From the NCBI GenBank assembly GCA_013368445.1, contig JAACJO010000003.1, forward strand, positions 1,364,001-1,428,000: a stretch of DNA of 64,000 bases. Reading direction: 5' to 3'. Below are positions 1-11,808 of this stretch, in pieces; positions within the stretch are counted from its first letter, which is position 1, and each line of letters starts with the position of its first letter. The stretch is from Leucocoprinus leucothites (lineage: Eukaryota > Basidiomycota > Agaricomycetes > Agaricales > Agaricaceae). The notes under the pieces were generated by a model. It had not been told where the DNA came from, made no database searches, and was given only the letters and a program-made list of their open reading frames with translations. Made by a program: the position numbers and the translations under genes.

Positions 1-288
1 GTATTTGGAACGATTTTATTCGAGAGCAGCTCTTCTGGAGTGAAGGTCAAGTTTAGTCCATTCCCTATGAAGCTTAGATATTTTTTCAAATCAGCTATCG
101 GCCTAGTGTTACAACTTCCTCACGACGGACCTGAAGCCTGGTACACCATTTGTTCCTTGAACATAAGAATAAGAATCGCCAAACGAGTACACATATTTAA
201 TATGGTCCCAGTTGAAGCGACGAGTAGTGTGAGCCGTTGAAGGGACGGTAAGAAAGAGAAGGGCCAGCAGGGGTCCGACCAGCATCAT
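1..288 (-). CDS. CE16-type SGNH acetylesterase, 5' part only (runs off window)
   Basis: The first exon (288 down to 131) starts with a double Met and a hydrophobic signal peptide (MMLVGPLLALLFLTV). The mature start RRFNWDHIKYVYSFGDSYSY carries the SGNH block I GDS motif with the nucleophile Ser. A 58-bp intron (73-130) follows, and exon 2 continues with FIGNGLNLTFTPEELLSNK up to the window edge. The exon phase and the FIGN...FTP block match the complete paralogue at 1131-2603, so both are one family. Such secreted esterases remove acetyl groups from plant cell-wall oligosaccharides (family knowledge). The catalytic His/Asp end lies outside the window, so whether the gene is intact cannot be seen. 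Confidence 0.85.
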
Positions 289-1130
289 AAGTTACCAAGT
301 GTCTCTTAGACTCAAATGGCAGACTTGACGATATGTCGTGTACGAGTATATATGCTTGTTCGCCTAGAGACCCAGTGACACGTTAGATGAGTTCAAAAAG
401 CTGGAGAGTATCGCTAGCTTTGGGATGCTGATAACGGTGGAGTGGCGAGAGAACGCTATTCTGCGAGTTCCCACATTGATAGGAATGGGCCTCGTAGACT
501 CCTGTTTGAAGCTTAGAGTGCGGCCGGTAGAACTAAAATAGTAAGATAAACGAATAGATGTTCCTGTGTCAATTCAATTCCTTCAGAAGAGAATGGGAGA
601 ATGTCAGCTGCTTCCTTGGGAATGTAACCATCATAAGTCAAATTGGATAATAAAACTTCAGTCCCACCTCACGCTGGAGCTGATCCCATGCTCTAGGAAG
701 GTCGGACCTCCTGGGAGTCGGCATGTGTGTAGGAGTTGAATGAGACCAAAGCTAATTGCAGCAATAGATCAAAGTGTTTAAGCTACAGTTTTCCTCATGG
801 GTCGTGCCTCGGAGGAATGGCCCGGCCGCCCGTTGCTCAGCTTCCTACACCCACTTTTCCCATCAGCAGCCTTGAGCTTATTTAACCTCTTCTACCTCTG
901 AACGATGATAAGGATACAACGTATCGTATCGTCTAAACTCCAGCATGGATGAATATAATCAAAAGGTTGTAGCTGCTTGCCTGGAGGTGTGCTCAAGGCC
1001 TTGAAGGGTGTGGGGATGCCATATCCATTTTCAGAGAAGAATTATGTGCCTGATGGTCATATGTATATTGTGTGCGAGGAAGCTTCTAGTAGGAGAAGAA
1101 GAAGAGTATAACAAACCGGGTATAAACGAC
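289..1130. other. Intergenic region between the two CE16 genes
   Basis: This stretch holds the promoter of the partial CE16 gene on its left side and the 3' flank of the second CE16 gene on its right. No further gene, repeat or RNA gene was recognised. Confidence 0.5.
347..353 (-). promoter_or_regulatory. TATA box of the partial CE16 gene
   Basis: A TATATA run lies about 59 bp upstream of the start codon at 288. The second CE16 gene has a TATAAATA at almost the same distance, which supports a real core promoter. Confidence 0.45.
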
Positions 1131-2603
1131 CTAATGAGCACCTGGGTTCCGTAGGTAGTCATCTACCGCTTCAGCCAAGAGCCTGTGAACGTGATCTGTG
1201 GGATGTTCATCGTCTGTTATCACCTCGAGGTTAATACGGAGTTTACAAGCACTTGGAGCGTCCGAGGTACATACTATGCCAAAAGAAAACTTCTTGGTTT
1301 TCGCAATCTGTACAAAAACTATCAACCGATGAGTGGTTTTCTCGCATTGAAGTTGAGATCAGGATAGCTACTTCTCAGTGTCGTTGAACCCGAACCGTTG
1401 AGGATGGTCGAGGATGTCTGTGAGAAGAGCAGCGGCGTCGAAAGAAAGGATTGTTTGATCTTGAAACCGATTCAGGAACCAAGTCAGAAAGAGAGTAACT
1501 CGCCAAGCTTGCCTGGGTTTTCCTTGGTATATTGAGCCAACCGAGCCAAGAGCTTCCCGTTGAACATATTGATCGCTTCTTTGTATGCTGCAGGTCCTCC
1601 GTGAACGGTCTTGGCAAATTGAGATCTGTCCACGGGCCCAGCGGTGAGGAATAAGTGGGTTTTCAGCCCATTACGAGCCGCGATTGACTGGGGAGTTTTT
1701 ATGTCGATATATTGCACATTTTGGATAGGGTGAGCCAGGTGACATACCACAAGCCGAAAGTAGGAGTCTATGGTTTTGTCCAAGAAGCCGTCGTGGTCCG
1801 TTATCTAGAAGTTTCCCATCAGCAGGGAAAATGCAGAAACATGATCTAGGTTAGACGCACGGTCTTGTTATTCAGCATATGCGCACAGTCGTTGATTCCC
1901 GCCCACCAGGTGGTTAAGGTCTGACCTTCCGGCTTGGGAAGGATGTAAGATGCATATTTTATCCACTGGCGAACCTGCTCAGACATCTGCAAGACAGTGT
2001 CGTGGGCGATGGGCAACCTAATCGAAAATCGTTGGCTCGATGAGGATAGGTTTTGGAGGAGCCATTTATCTTACAGCGCCGCATCAATATCCGAGCCTCC
2101 ATGAGCAAAGCCCCAGATTTGCTTCGGACACTCGGTCGGTATGCCGACAAAACATTCCGTGAGATATTGTAACTGCCGGAGATCGCAAAACAATGAGCTC
2201 AAATGATATTGGGGTGCGAGAAATCTGTACCCAGTTCGATCCGCCTGAGCTTGACTGAAGAGAAATGCATGAGTGGACCTGGAGTATCGAGATTGACGGT
2301 GTAAAAGGTTACCCTGTTCGGAATGATCTCGTCAGTGAACAGCTGGTCAGGCGTGAAACCGAATCTGTAATGATTCCCAATGAAACTGAAATGATAATAT
2401 CAGATCGTCTCATTCTAGCATTTGGTGAGGACTAACCTAAACCCTGATTCACCGAACGTGCCGGGTATGAACGAGTAAGAGTCTCCAAACGCGTATACGT
2501 AGTTGATCTTGTCCCAGTCGAAATTGCGAGTATTTCCGGAAGGCAGTGGTGTCGACAATACCGTCGAGAAGAAGAGCAGTAGAAGTGAAATAGCAAGCAT
2601 CAT
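1131..2603 (-). CDS. CE16-type SGNH acetylesterase, complete
   Basis: A secreted SGNH/GDSL hydrolase, probably an acetylesterase acting on acetylated hemicellulose fragments. The start at 2603 gives MMLAISLLLLFFSTVLS, a signal peptide; the in-frame Met 54 nt further upstream would bury it and lies at the TATA box. Exons read in order: YAFGDSYSF (block I, Ser nucleophile); FIGNHYRFGFTPDQLF; LTECFVGIPTECPKQIWGFA; TTWWAGINDCAHM (block III, GIND); FLTAGPVDRS; ILDHPQRFGFND; and DEHPTDHVHRLLA (block V, catalytic Asp and His) close to the stop. About seven short introns were inferred. Order and spacing follow the CE16 family. It is paralogous to the partial gene at 1-288, with the same first-intron phase (AG + C/T before TTC AT). 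Exact substrate is unknown. Confidence 0.88.
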
Positions 2604-3853
2604 GGTATCAGGGTTAGTGTCGACCAGCTCAGAGAGCGGCCCAGAGGTGTCGCCCATATTTATACCCTGGACTTGCGAATGTTGTGTTGAGAATTCACCT
2701 CTTAATCAGGATGAACGGTTTTCAAAAACTGTCATCGAGAGAACAAAGCCAGCCTCATTATGGGTAATTCATAAAAATCCCATGAGTTGAGCGTAAAACG
2801 CGGCGCAATAATGCAAAGTGCCTCTTGAATGTTTGATGTGCATGTTTCAGGGTGATTCGTTTGGCAGTACGACGCCCTTGCCCGACGGCTGTAGGAGACT
2901 ACTAGCGTATTGGGTCAAGTAAATGTCAGTGATGCTGGTGAGAAGGTACGGTCAGAAAGGGTTTACAGTATAGACCGTGTAAGCACACGGTCCAGCAAGG
3001 ATCGCAAGCATGTGTGGTCATCTGCTCGTTTGACAATATGGTACCCGTGATCCGACGCGGCTCTAGGAGAGCATGGTTCGTCGGAGTATCTGAATGAATA
3101 GTCAGTAGACACAGACCTGCCCGCGTCATTGAGTATACGAACCTGAAGAGAAGCGCCGGTTCTGTCTGGGGTCCGAGTGCTGAGTGCTAAGTTCGGTTAA
3201 CAAAGATTTTGGCGCTTATCGATCGACTTCTCATGAACGTTTACCTGTACCCTTGGCATCTCCTTTGAGCAAAGATCAGAAATTCTCGGAACTTGTAGCC
3301 CAAAAGTACGTTGTGATTTCCATTACTTGCTTAGGGAAACCAATCATGCCTTCTTTCAGTCGTCTACTTCGCACAGTCCGCGACAAGCCAAGAGCTTTTC
3401 GACCAGTCTGCCCATTCTGATGCCAAATCTAGATCTACGGGAAAAGAGGCGCCTTTCAAGAGGCGCGGCATGTAAACGAGTCATTTCTGCTGAGCAGCAA
3501 ATTCTGAATGGACTGTTTCTAATTCGGGACTCAAGCATCCAGGGTTCTTTTCATCCATCAACAAATCTTCATGTATTTTGAACGTCTGGCTCGAAATAGT
3601 TGGTCTAATCTTCCTCCTCTGTCGATAACACTCGAGTTACTGCACACTCGGGTACTTGAAATGAACACGAGTACAAATACGGACCTATACTTGAGATAAA
3701 TGGCTCGGTGAGTCTTTTAAGCCGCTTTCGTAGAGTGGGGAAAGTGGAGAAACTACGGTTGGATCTGCGTCAAGATTGCGTCACTGATGTTCTATTGCGA
3801 TATGAAACACTTCTGGCCTGGGCCATTGACAGACACGATGTTGTCTTCCTACC
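2604..3853. other. Gene-poor stretch, about 1.25 kb
   Basis: The left edge carries the CE16 promoter and the right edge the 5' flank of the superoxide dismutase gene. Open frames of 60-84 codons exist on both strands, but none shows a recognisable domain, a consistent splice pattern or a signal peptide. No repeat or tRNA was seen. Confidence 0.45.
2657..2664 (-). promoter_or_regulatory. TATA box of the complete CE16 gene
   Basis: TATAAATA on the minus strand, 54 bp upstream of the start codon at 2603. The position is close to that of the TATA run in front of the neighbouring paralogue. Confidence 0.45.
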
Positions 3854-4720
3854 ATGGATTTGTTAAAGACCGCTGCATCTGGTAGACGTCCTTTCTTCCT
3901 CGCCGCTTCTGCTGTTGCCCTCGGAGCAGGTTACTTCTATTACTCTTCCAGAATGAAGTCTGAATTCACAACCCCAACTGCCACAAAGGTTGGTTTAGCT
4001 GCTCTGTTCCCCCCTCCTTCCACTGAAGAGTGCGATATCCTGTAGGCTGTCGTTGTCCTTATCCCCCAAAGCGAGCCCAAGGTCACTGGGACCATCGCCT
4101 TCGAGCAGCCGACCCATCCTGGACCTGTTACAGTCATTGGTGATATCAAGGGTTTACCTCCCAATGCTAAGCGTGGCTTCCATGTCCAGTGAGTATATTC
4201 GCCATTACGGGCGGCATCTTAATGATAAACATCTTTTTAGTCAATGGGGTGATTTGACCGATGGATGTACAACCGCTGGTCCCCACTTCAATCCCTTTGG
4301 CAAGACTCACGCTGGTCCTTCTGACAGCGTCCGCCATGTTGGAGATCTAGGCAACATTGAATCGGATTCTAAAGGAGAAGCAAAATTCAAGTTCCAGGAT
4401 AACGTCATCTCTCTCAACGGACCCGCTAGTATCATTGGGTGAGAATAGTCAGGTATTCTCGTAGAGAAAGCTTCTAACCTAGTTTATTAAGCCGCGCTGT
4501 TGTTGTTCATGGAGTTAGTACATCACCCTTAGATTTCGTACAAGTCCTGATTTTAGCATAGGGAACCGATGACCTTGGTCGCGGTGGTAACGACGAGTCC
4601 TTGAAAACAGGCAATGCCGGCGCCAGGGTTGCTTGTGGTGTCATCGGTACGTGTATTATTCTTTGTGATATCGTGCTTTATTAAATTCTCTTTCTCTCAG
4701 GTCTCGCCGAAACAAAGTAA
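3854..4720 (+). CDS. Cu/Zn superoxide dismutase with N-terminal membrane anchor
   Basis: Six exons (3854-3988, 4046-4188, 4241-4438, 4492-4513, 4562-4646, 4701-4720) join to exactly 200 codons. Residues 1-45 are an extra leader with a hydrophobic stretch ([19 protein letters not shown]) preceded by RR, so a signal anchor or mitochondrial inner-membrane anchor. The rest is a full Cu/Zn SOD: GFHVHQWGD (two copper His, the second rebuilt over intron 2), [12 protein letters not shown] with the bridging His, the zinc ligands in [33 protein letters not shown] with the last copper His, and [13 protein letters not shown] at the C-terminus with the second disulfide Cys. All metal ligands are present, so it should dismutate superoxide. 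Intron 1 sits exactly between leader and enzyme. The 3' end lies 85 bp from the convergent GH131 gene. Which membrane is used is open. Confidence 0.93.
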
Positions 4721-4805
4721 TGGTCATGCGAATTCATTGTACAATGCCGTTGTATTAACACATGGAACGAATTTCAGTCAATATTGCCTCCTCTTTGTAG
4801 TTCCT

Positions 4806-6115
4806 TTACTGGCACTATAATTGTATTCGTTAATTTCTGCTCATCGAGGTCCGGAACTGCCAATGTGGCTTACCTGGTAGTAGTAAGGAGGGCTGACAGC
4901 AATGCAAGTGTATGGGCTGGCACAAGCGGTGGGTCCAGCCCAGCCATTTCCTAGCAATGGTCTGTTAGATCACGGTTCAAGCACCAATCAAGATACACAC
5001 CTCCACATTGTCCCCATTGAGACTGTGCCGGTCCGTTAGCAGAGGTAGTGGTTGAGGAGGTCGTGGGGGTAGTTGTTGGGGCGGCGGTGGTGGTGGTGGT
5101 GCTGTTGCCGCCGCCTCCGCTGCTACCGCTACCAATCGCGGTGGTAATGGGTCCGTTCTCAACGTAGACACCGCTGAAGTACCAGTCCTCAGGCGTTTGG
5201 TTGGTAATCAGACGAAGGACACCAAGATGCCAGTCGGCAGAGTTGGTCGAGGTTGAAGCAGCAATGTTTTGAACGACCTTAGTGAGTGGGGAGGAGCCTG
5301 TCGAAGCCCAAAGCCCAACAGTTGAAGAGGAGAACTGAAGAGATTTCTTAGATAATAATCATATTATCCGACATGGTGGGACTCACGTTAATATCGTAGG
5401 CGAAGTTGAACCAGGTATCAGCGGTGAATGAAGTGCTCCACTTCTCGACGCCACCAACCATCCAGACAAGGTTCTTTGGGTTTGAGCCGACACCGTATTT
5501 CAACTGATATAATAAGTGAGCAACTCCTCGTCTCACTGACGTTTAAGACTTCGCCTACCTCAGTGAAGTGACTTTCGAAGAAGCAAACTTGATGCTCCAT
5601 GGAGGAGTCGGGCGCATTGGTATTGGTGCGCTTCACGGAGAAGTGGTAGAAGAGGTTTCCGGTACCGATGTTAGTACTCGTCTGGGGGATCAACTCGGTA
5701 CGCTCCATAGTCTGGCCATTCCAGTTGGAGGTGCCGTCGATGGTCATTTTGATACCGCGAGACTCAGTGCTCATGGCGGGGTTCTTGTAGTCAGAGGAGA
5801 CTGCGAGGTACCTTGAAGTGGCCTGAGAGCCGTGGATGTACTGCACAAGGTTGGTTGATTCAGATTTTGCTACCGGAATCTCGAAGTGAAATTTGCGAAC
5901 GCACCCATTGGTAGGCACCGACTTGGTTAGCCCAGGACCCTAAGGACGGGTTTGTGAGCACAGAAGAGCACAAGACGTTGATTCTATCAAGAAACCTTAC
6001 ATTTATCGAAGTCGGCAGCACTTGCGTAAGTGTTAAAGCTACCGTCCCAGAGCTTGGTACCGGCCTGTACACTAAGAGTCAAAGCAGCAAGGGTGGCCCA
6101 GGCAAGCGCGAGCAT
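4806..6115 (-). CDS. GH131 beta-glucanase with C-terminal CBM1
   Basis: A secreted glycoside hydrolase family 131 enzyme, a family acting on beta-1,3/1,6 and beta-1,4 glucans. The signal peptide MLALAWATLAALTLSVQA is followed by GTKLWDGSFNTY, WSWANQVGAYQWYIHG, NWNGQTMERTELIPQT and HQVCFFESHFTE, all typical of GH131. Then come WMVGGVEKWSTSF, DWHLGVLRL and YFSGVYVENGPI. A Ser/Thr/Pro linker leads to a fungal cellulose-binding module (QSQWGQCGGNGWAGPTACAS...YTC). The CBM is split by an intron, and the last coding exon has only nine bases (Cys-Gln-stop), supplying the fourth Cys of the module. Six introns were inferred. It is convergent with the SOD gene. Substrate preference cannot be told from sequence. 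Confidence 0.9.
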
Positions 6116-6438
6116 TGTGAATATAATTTTGGTGGTGCATCTCAGGTCCCTAGCATCTCAGCTTAAGTACCAAGACACCCAGGATGTTGATCAATATCGG
6201 TAGACTCTCGCATATTTTCGAAGTTCGGTAAGGGGAAAAATGTCGGATACGGAAAATTAGGCTTGAGAGGTTGTAATAAACTACATTGTCGGGAATAAGA
6301 CGCGGGTCACGCGCAGATGGGGCACTGTCGTGTTGTTACAATATAGCAATAATCTATGTATGAGAGTTAATCCGAGAAAGGGTATCTAGCATCAAATAAT
6401 CATGGAGAAATAACTCCGCGTACTGTTGGTTCCCATCA
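6116..6438. other. Intergenic region
   Basis: This is the 5' flank of the GH131 gene and the 3' flank of the channel gene, both on the minus strand. No further feature was seen. Confidence 0.5.
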
Positions 6439-9400
6439 TTACAGTTTCTTGAACATCCATGACGTCCACCAGTATCTGTTCATGCGTGGCCTTGTTTCAT
6501 TCTGTTCCTCCCGAATGCGATTTTCCTTGGCATCCTGTTCTTCTGCGACAACTTCGCGGAGAATTGCATTGGAAGCTGATAAGTTCTGGGACCCGGAGGA
6601 ACGCAAGTCAAAGGGAGGCGCTAGCGACACTCGCGAAGTGGATGCGTTTGTCGGAATTGGATCAGCCTGCAGATGTACCTCATGACGAACCCCCAGTTCG
6701 TGATCCGAAGACTGTGCACGCTGGATTGGCGGCGGAAGTTGCAGGGTAGACATGATGGAGTGTGAACGGCCGCGACCTCCATGTTCCCTGCCGTCGCTTG
6801 TGGAGCCTAATGACGATGAATGTGAAGGGCCCAGGATGCTAGGACGACGAGGTTTGGGTCCAGGGCTAAGAGCAGAACCAAGACTCAGTGTGCTCTTCGC
6901 TGCCCCACTCAACTTTCCACGATAGCCCGACGACGTTCGGGGCCTTTGTGGCCTTGGTATGCGCTCAATATCTTGTTCACCTGCTTGTACGCGTCTAACG
7001 ATGGCTGGAGGTAGATCAATCTCTTCTGTACCATCAACCTCCGGAAGTTCACGTGCGAGGGCGGCCGGGGAAGTATTGCTGTCTAATTGTGCCGTCGTTG
7101 GGCTGGAAGGAATCTGGGACATTTCTCCGGGGATCCTGTGTGTAGGAACCCATAAGGGAAGGTGCCCAGCCCTCCCGCTGCAAGCTCGACTGTCAACGAC
7201 GTCTTCAGGTCAACGGTATCATCCAGACTCAAGAGCTCGCAAGGATTGCGAGGCAACCACAATGAATTGTCAATGGTACGGGTGTAAAACGGATTGTCGT
7301 AGGGTAAATCAGGTGTTCCCTGGTCATCCCATGGAATTGGTGGAGGATGAGGTACAACGGGTTTGGCCTCAAGAGAAGGGATTGGATGAGGGCGAGGTTT
7401 CGGAAAGTGTTTGACATCCTGGGTTACTTGGTTTCCCGACTGTGTTAACGGGCTTTGAGGTACAAACCCACGATTCACTTGATCAAGCTCCTGCTGGTCC
7501 ATTGATACAGAATGTAACCGGGAGAAACTCTGCTCGTTAGTTCCAAAAGGAATGGGTGGGCGGCGCTGAGGCTGATGTGTGCGATGACGGACGGAGCTAT
7601 AAGTAAAGTTGACCCAATCAGGAAGCTTCCAAGTCCTAAAGGACGAAACCAAACGAGATCGTCGACGAGAATTTCGGATCAACCCATTACCCTCTTGGTC
7701 GGTTGCAGTTCTAGTTTCTTCATCCAAGCTGTTTTGTTCGCTGTCGTTGGGTTCATGTGTCGTTTGCTTGTTGCAGAGGATATCTGCTTCAAGAATGTCC
7801 TGTGTTTCGAAATGGGTACGACACATCCTTGTTAAGCTAGTAATGGCGTCAGTCATTTCTCGGCGTAATAAACGGAACCTGTGCATACATGACTTTGACT
7901 ATAACAGTGAACACGATCAAAAAGACTGAAAGCCCAACATTGACTGATTTTTTGAGGACAACCATATATGCGAGGAACACACTCTGAGGGATAAGGTAAG
8001 TATGACTTGTGTTAGATTTTGATAGCAACTTGCCTGGCTCAATACGAGCCCTGAGAATACCATCAGTAAGGCCAAGGCAAGTCAAGTGGAGGTAGCTCTT
8101 ACCGTCGAGGGAATACCGGACAATCCGAATGAGCAAAAGCTGGCCATTTCCTTCATAGTGTTTGGCATAAACGTGAATGAACTACAGTACTGTGAGCTTT
8201 GGAATTTTGTGAGGGGTCTGATATGCGGACCTGGTTCTTGATAACACCTGCAAGGGGGGAGTCAGTGATATATGGGCCATTTAAACATGATTACGCACCT
8301 GACTGGATAAAAAAGTATAGGGTACCAAACGGAAGCACGAAAGGATTGAGCACTGAGAATAAGAGGAGCACATGTATAACAAGCATGTGGTTAGGCAGCC
8401 AATCTAGCGGAGAAATATCAGATCAATTCGTAGGAGGTACGTGATAGACCTACAGTAAAAGTTGAATGTACGGGGTCGGATTCCGACGGCTCGCTTGCGC
8501 CTGTACATATGGGGTGTACCTTTTTTTAGGTACATCAATCGCAACGTTTGAGGTAACACTTACGGTGTAACCTGCCTGCGCGTAGAAGGATACATGATGA
8601 GCGGAAGCTGCAAAGGAGTCAGTATTTTCAATCATGTCTAGTAGGATATCGGGCACGAACGCCAACTGTGAAAACAAAAGTGAGACAATGTAGAGGAAAC
8701 AGTTTTCATGGCAGATACGCACATAGAGCTAACTCGAAACCTCCATGCACAGCAGTAGTGAACACCACTACAAATAAAAAGTCAGGAAAATTAAATGGGT
8801 GACAACTGAAACACTGCTTACGCCAGCCGACGTAAAAGGGTCCAGCAGTAGGAAAACTATCGGCAACAATCTTAAGAACATCCGGCTGGGTTTGCGACCG
8901 GAAGGACTGAAGAACAGATTGAAGAGCAGCAGTGCCAACGCAAAAGAAGACAAGCACATTCACAATCAGGAACTTGTAATAACGGGTCATAATACGGTCA
9001 TGAAGAGCAGATAAAGTCGTCATCGTGTGCGCCTTTTTGGCAATAAGTAGAAGGATAAGTGGAATAAGAAGGGCGAGTAGTGCCACAAGTAGAGTTGGTA
9101 GGAAGGATTCAATGACCTCAGATTGCCATGGATGGTGATCAAGATACCGTTTCTGGACCAGGATTAGCTTCCTAGCTGAAACGATTATAGGGAAGAACAT
9201 ACCAAGCTTGGCCAGAACAAACTAATGTTCTGGATGGAGACTAGACCGACCAACAGCGATACGGGAATAACCAGAATAAGGTAAAACCCCTAGGCGATGG
9301 TGAGTCAATAGGACGATGATCGTTCAACCCCGGTGCGTACCAAACTCCAATGTCAACAACCCAATCCTTAATCAGCTGAAGGAAAATGTCACTACAGTCA

Positions 9401-11507
9401 TTTTCATGGATCGGTTATTTAAAGCGTACCTCAACTTTCAATGATGACTTCATGACCCTCACCCAGTCTAGGTCATTGTACATGGGCGCCATAGTTACCA
9501 AACATGTTAGGGGATTATTGGGGTGGACAGCCAAGTATCTGCATGCCCTCCTTGCATCTGCCGGATCTGCAAAGGTCACAAACGCAGTTGACAAGGGCTC
9601 AAAATCTGTTGGAGATTTCGCGCGTTGTTCGGTTATCATAGCCACCGCGTAGTTAAGCTTGGCAGTCCAGTAGTCGATTGACGGGACGAGCTGTCCTGAA
9701 AAGACTCGTTCGAGGTGAATGAGGGGCTGATATGCATCCAGGCTGCTCCGCGGAAGGCTGAGCAAGGCATCCCAAACCGTGGCACGGGAGTGTGAGTGTT
9801 TGAGACGGCGAGGAGGATAATTGGGGTTCGAAGCCACCTCGTCGGAATTGTCAGAATCTGAACCTCGTGGTCGTAGTTTCTTGAAAGCGTCCTGTGAGGT
9901 AGAGATAATAACTTTCTTGGATCGAGTCGCAAGCGAATCTTGTAGTCCGAACTCCTCCACAAACGGTCCTAGGACTTTGATCAATTGCTCCATGCGAGCT
10001 TCCTCGTCGAGGACCTCTTCTTGTACTCCATTCTCAACGTCGATAGCAAGCGATTTCCGTTGCTGCCTTGCGATTCCCATGGCTTTGGAAGCACTATGTG
10101 CGAGGGGTTTCTTTGCGGATTGTCTCTCCATGGCAGCTTTAACTGCTAGGAGGGTCTTGTTGGCGAGTTTGATGTGAGCTGTCTCTAAGCGGCGAAGAAC
10201 GAATTCACGGCGCTCCATAAACGACGCAAGTTCTGTCATCTTACGAGCAATAACTACTCGCTCAATGACGGGTTTTGATGCATCTTCGCTTGCATCATCT
10301 TGAGCACTGTCGATTGATTGGCCCCTGTTTCCGCCGGGTAGACGTGGAGTGATCTGAGCAGGAAGCCGTTTGGCACGGTTAAACAAGAAGGCGAGCGATT
10401 TGTTGAAAAATCCTGGTTGTACTGAGGATGTCAGTCCCATTGATGGCTTCTCGACCTTCCGAGTCATGTAATATTCAAAATACTCCTTCAATTCCTTCTC
10501 GTTCCTCAGGGTAAGGGGTAGGTTAGACACCATTATGGTGCGGCAACGAAGCCCCCTGTTAGGGTGATTACGGTCGGCGAGGGGAACTTCGGTAAATCTA
10601 AATTGAGGATGAGGATGAGGGAAATGCGTATTATCAGCTTCGTAGTCTGAGTTTATTCGCCTAGATGCCGCGTCAAGATCTGCTGCGCGGAGCTTGAAAG
10701 TTCCATTGCAGATCCACAGGAGTGTTGCCATCCATGAGAGGGTGACCCAGAATAATAAACAAATATGAATCCATAATAATGACCGGCCGGTCGAAGTGCC
10801 AACGAGGGAGGATATGGAGGCGCGAGTCATAGACTTTGGGGATATACTGTCATCGGAAAATCGTACGTGAATAGGAAATAGGATAGGAAGTGTCGTTAGC
10901 GTTTGAAGCAGAGCGAAATAGACTGTAAGAAATGTGAATGGCATTCGGATTGACATCAAGAAATAGACTTACAGCAGCCTCGTAAAAAGCGTGTATAGAG
11001 TGTAGCATCAATACCCCTTAATTCGTGTAGCTTGTCTTCAGGAAATGCGAGAGCCTGTCCGACCCAAGAAAGTATCCAGCCTTTCGGGGAAGGAGGGGAA
11101 GGGAATCTACGAAGTTATATGTCAACCATCGCAGTTATTTATTAGGAGAAATCAACTAACCTCGCCCAGGATCTCCCTTGATAGAGACTTGTGGGAGAAC
11201 AGGAGATGAGTTAGTGTGGGGTCCGATATCAGGCGAGTTTGAACGCACTAGCCGAATTCCCATGACTCTCGACTGCCCAGCTCGTCCTGCGGGTTGTATC
11301 TGCCGCGCCGCCGTCTCTTCATAAATTCATGCGAGCCAACGCATAGTACGGTGATTCCAATTGCTATTACAGACTGGTTGATAAGACCGCTACCAAGCAA
11401 GCAACGACGTCAGTATTTCCCAGGCCAGCTACTCCTGCAGCTGAGGGCCAAAAAGATCTAACATACCTGTAGTTCTTGGAGAAAGGTCGTGTCTGAATAT
11501 CAGTCAT
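6439..11507 (-). CDS. CSC1/OSCA-like stress-gated cation channel (DUF221 family)
   Basis: A large polytopic membrane protein of the CSC1/RSN1 family: calcium-permeable, osmotic-stress-gated channels or lipid scramblases. The N-terminus (MTDIQTRPFSKNYSGLINQS) leads into a first membrane segment ending in HEFMKRRRRGRYN, then SWEFGYLYQGRSWAR and the LRGIDATLYTRFLRG block. Next are membrane segments around VYFALLQTLTTLPILFP and SLLWIHICLLFWVTLSW, and the cytosolic domain opening with RTIMVSNLPLTLRNEKELKEYF. The seven-helix DUF221 core lies between about 9.4 and 7.9 kb (ADSFPTAGPFYVGW, FFPIIVSARKLILVQKR). The C-terminal tail of over 400 residues is Ser/Pro-rich and holds an acidic WLP-type motif (SLWLPRNPCELLSLDDT). 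The start at 11507 was chosen because a 2-nt phase joins cleanly to SGLINQS. Many small introns make internal junctions provisional. Confidence 0.88.
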
Positions 11508-11808
11508 GGAAAGCACAAGTCCTGCACAGATAGAGGGCTTATGGGTCGTCAGGGAGAGGAGGGGCTAACATAGAAGTCCTTAGGACGTCAGTGGTTCTGA
11601 ACCATGATGCACTATTCTTTTAGCACTCCCACTGCTCCACGTGACAGACGCTAGTGTTCCAAACTTTAACTTATAACGATCCAAACTTCCCGAGGCGGAA
11701 AGTGTTTCAATTTACGGTCAGAATCAAAATGCGCACTCATGGATCATGCCATTCTAAAGACCAGTCGCCACATTGCTACTACATCCAAGTATCCTACGCG
11801 TCCCCTTT
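11508..11808. other. Intergenic region
   Basis: The promoter side of the channel gene and the 3' flank of NDUFS4. No additional gene was seen. Confidence 0.5.

Noticed and set aside
3184..3581. Overlapping plus-strand frames of 78 and 84 codons
   Set aside because: No recognisable domain and no splice partners; they overlap each other and a minus-strand frame.
9415..10177. Plus-strand frames and a GGTTCGAAGCC string at about 9826 resembling a tRNA B box
   Set aside because: The string lies inside the coding sequence of the channel gene, without an A box or a cloverleaf.
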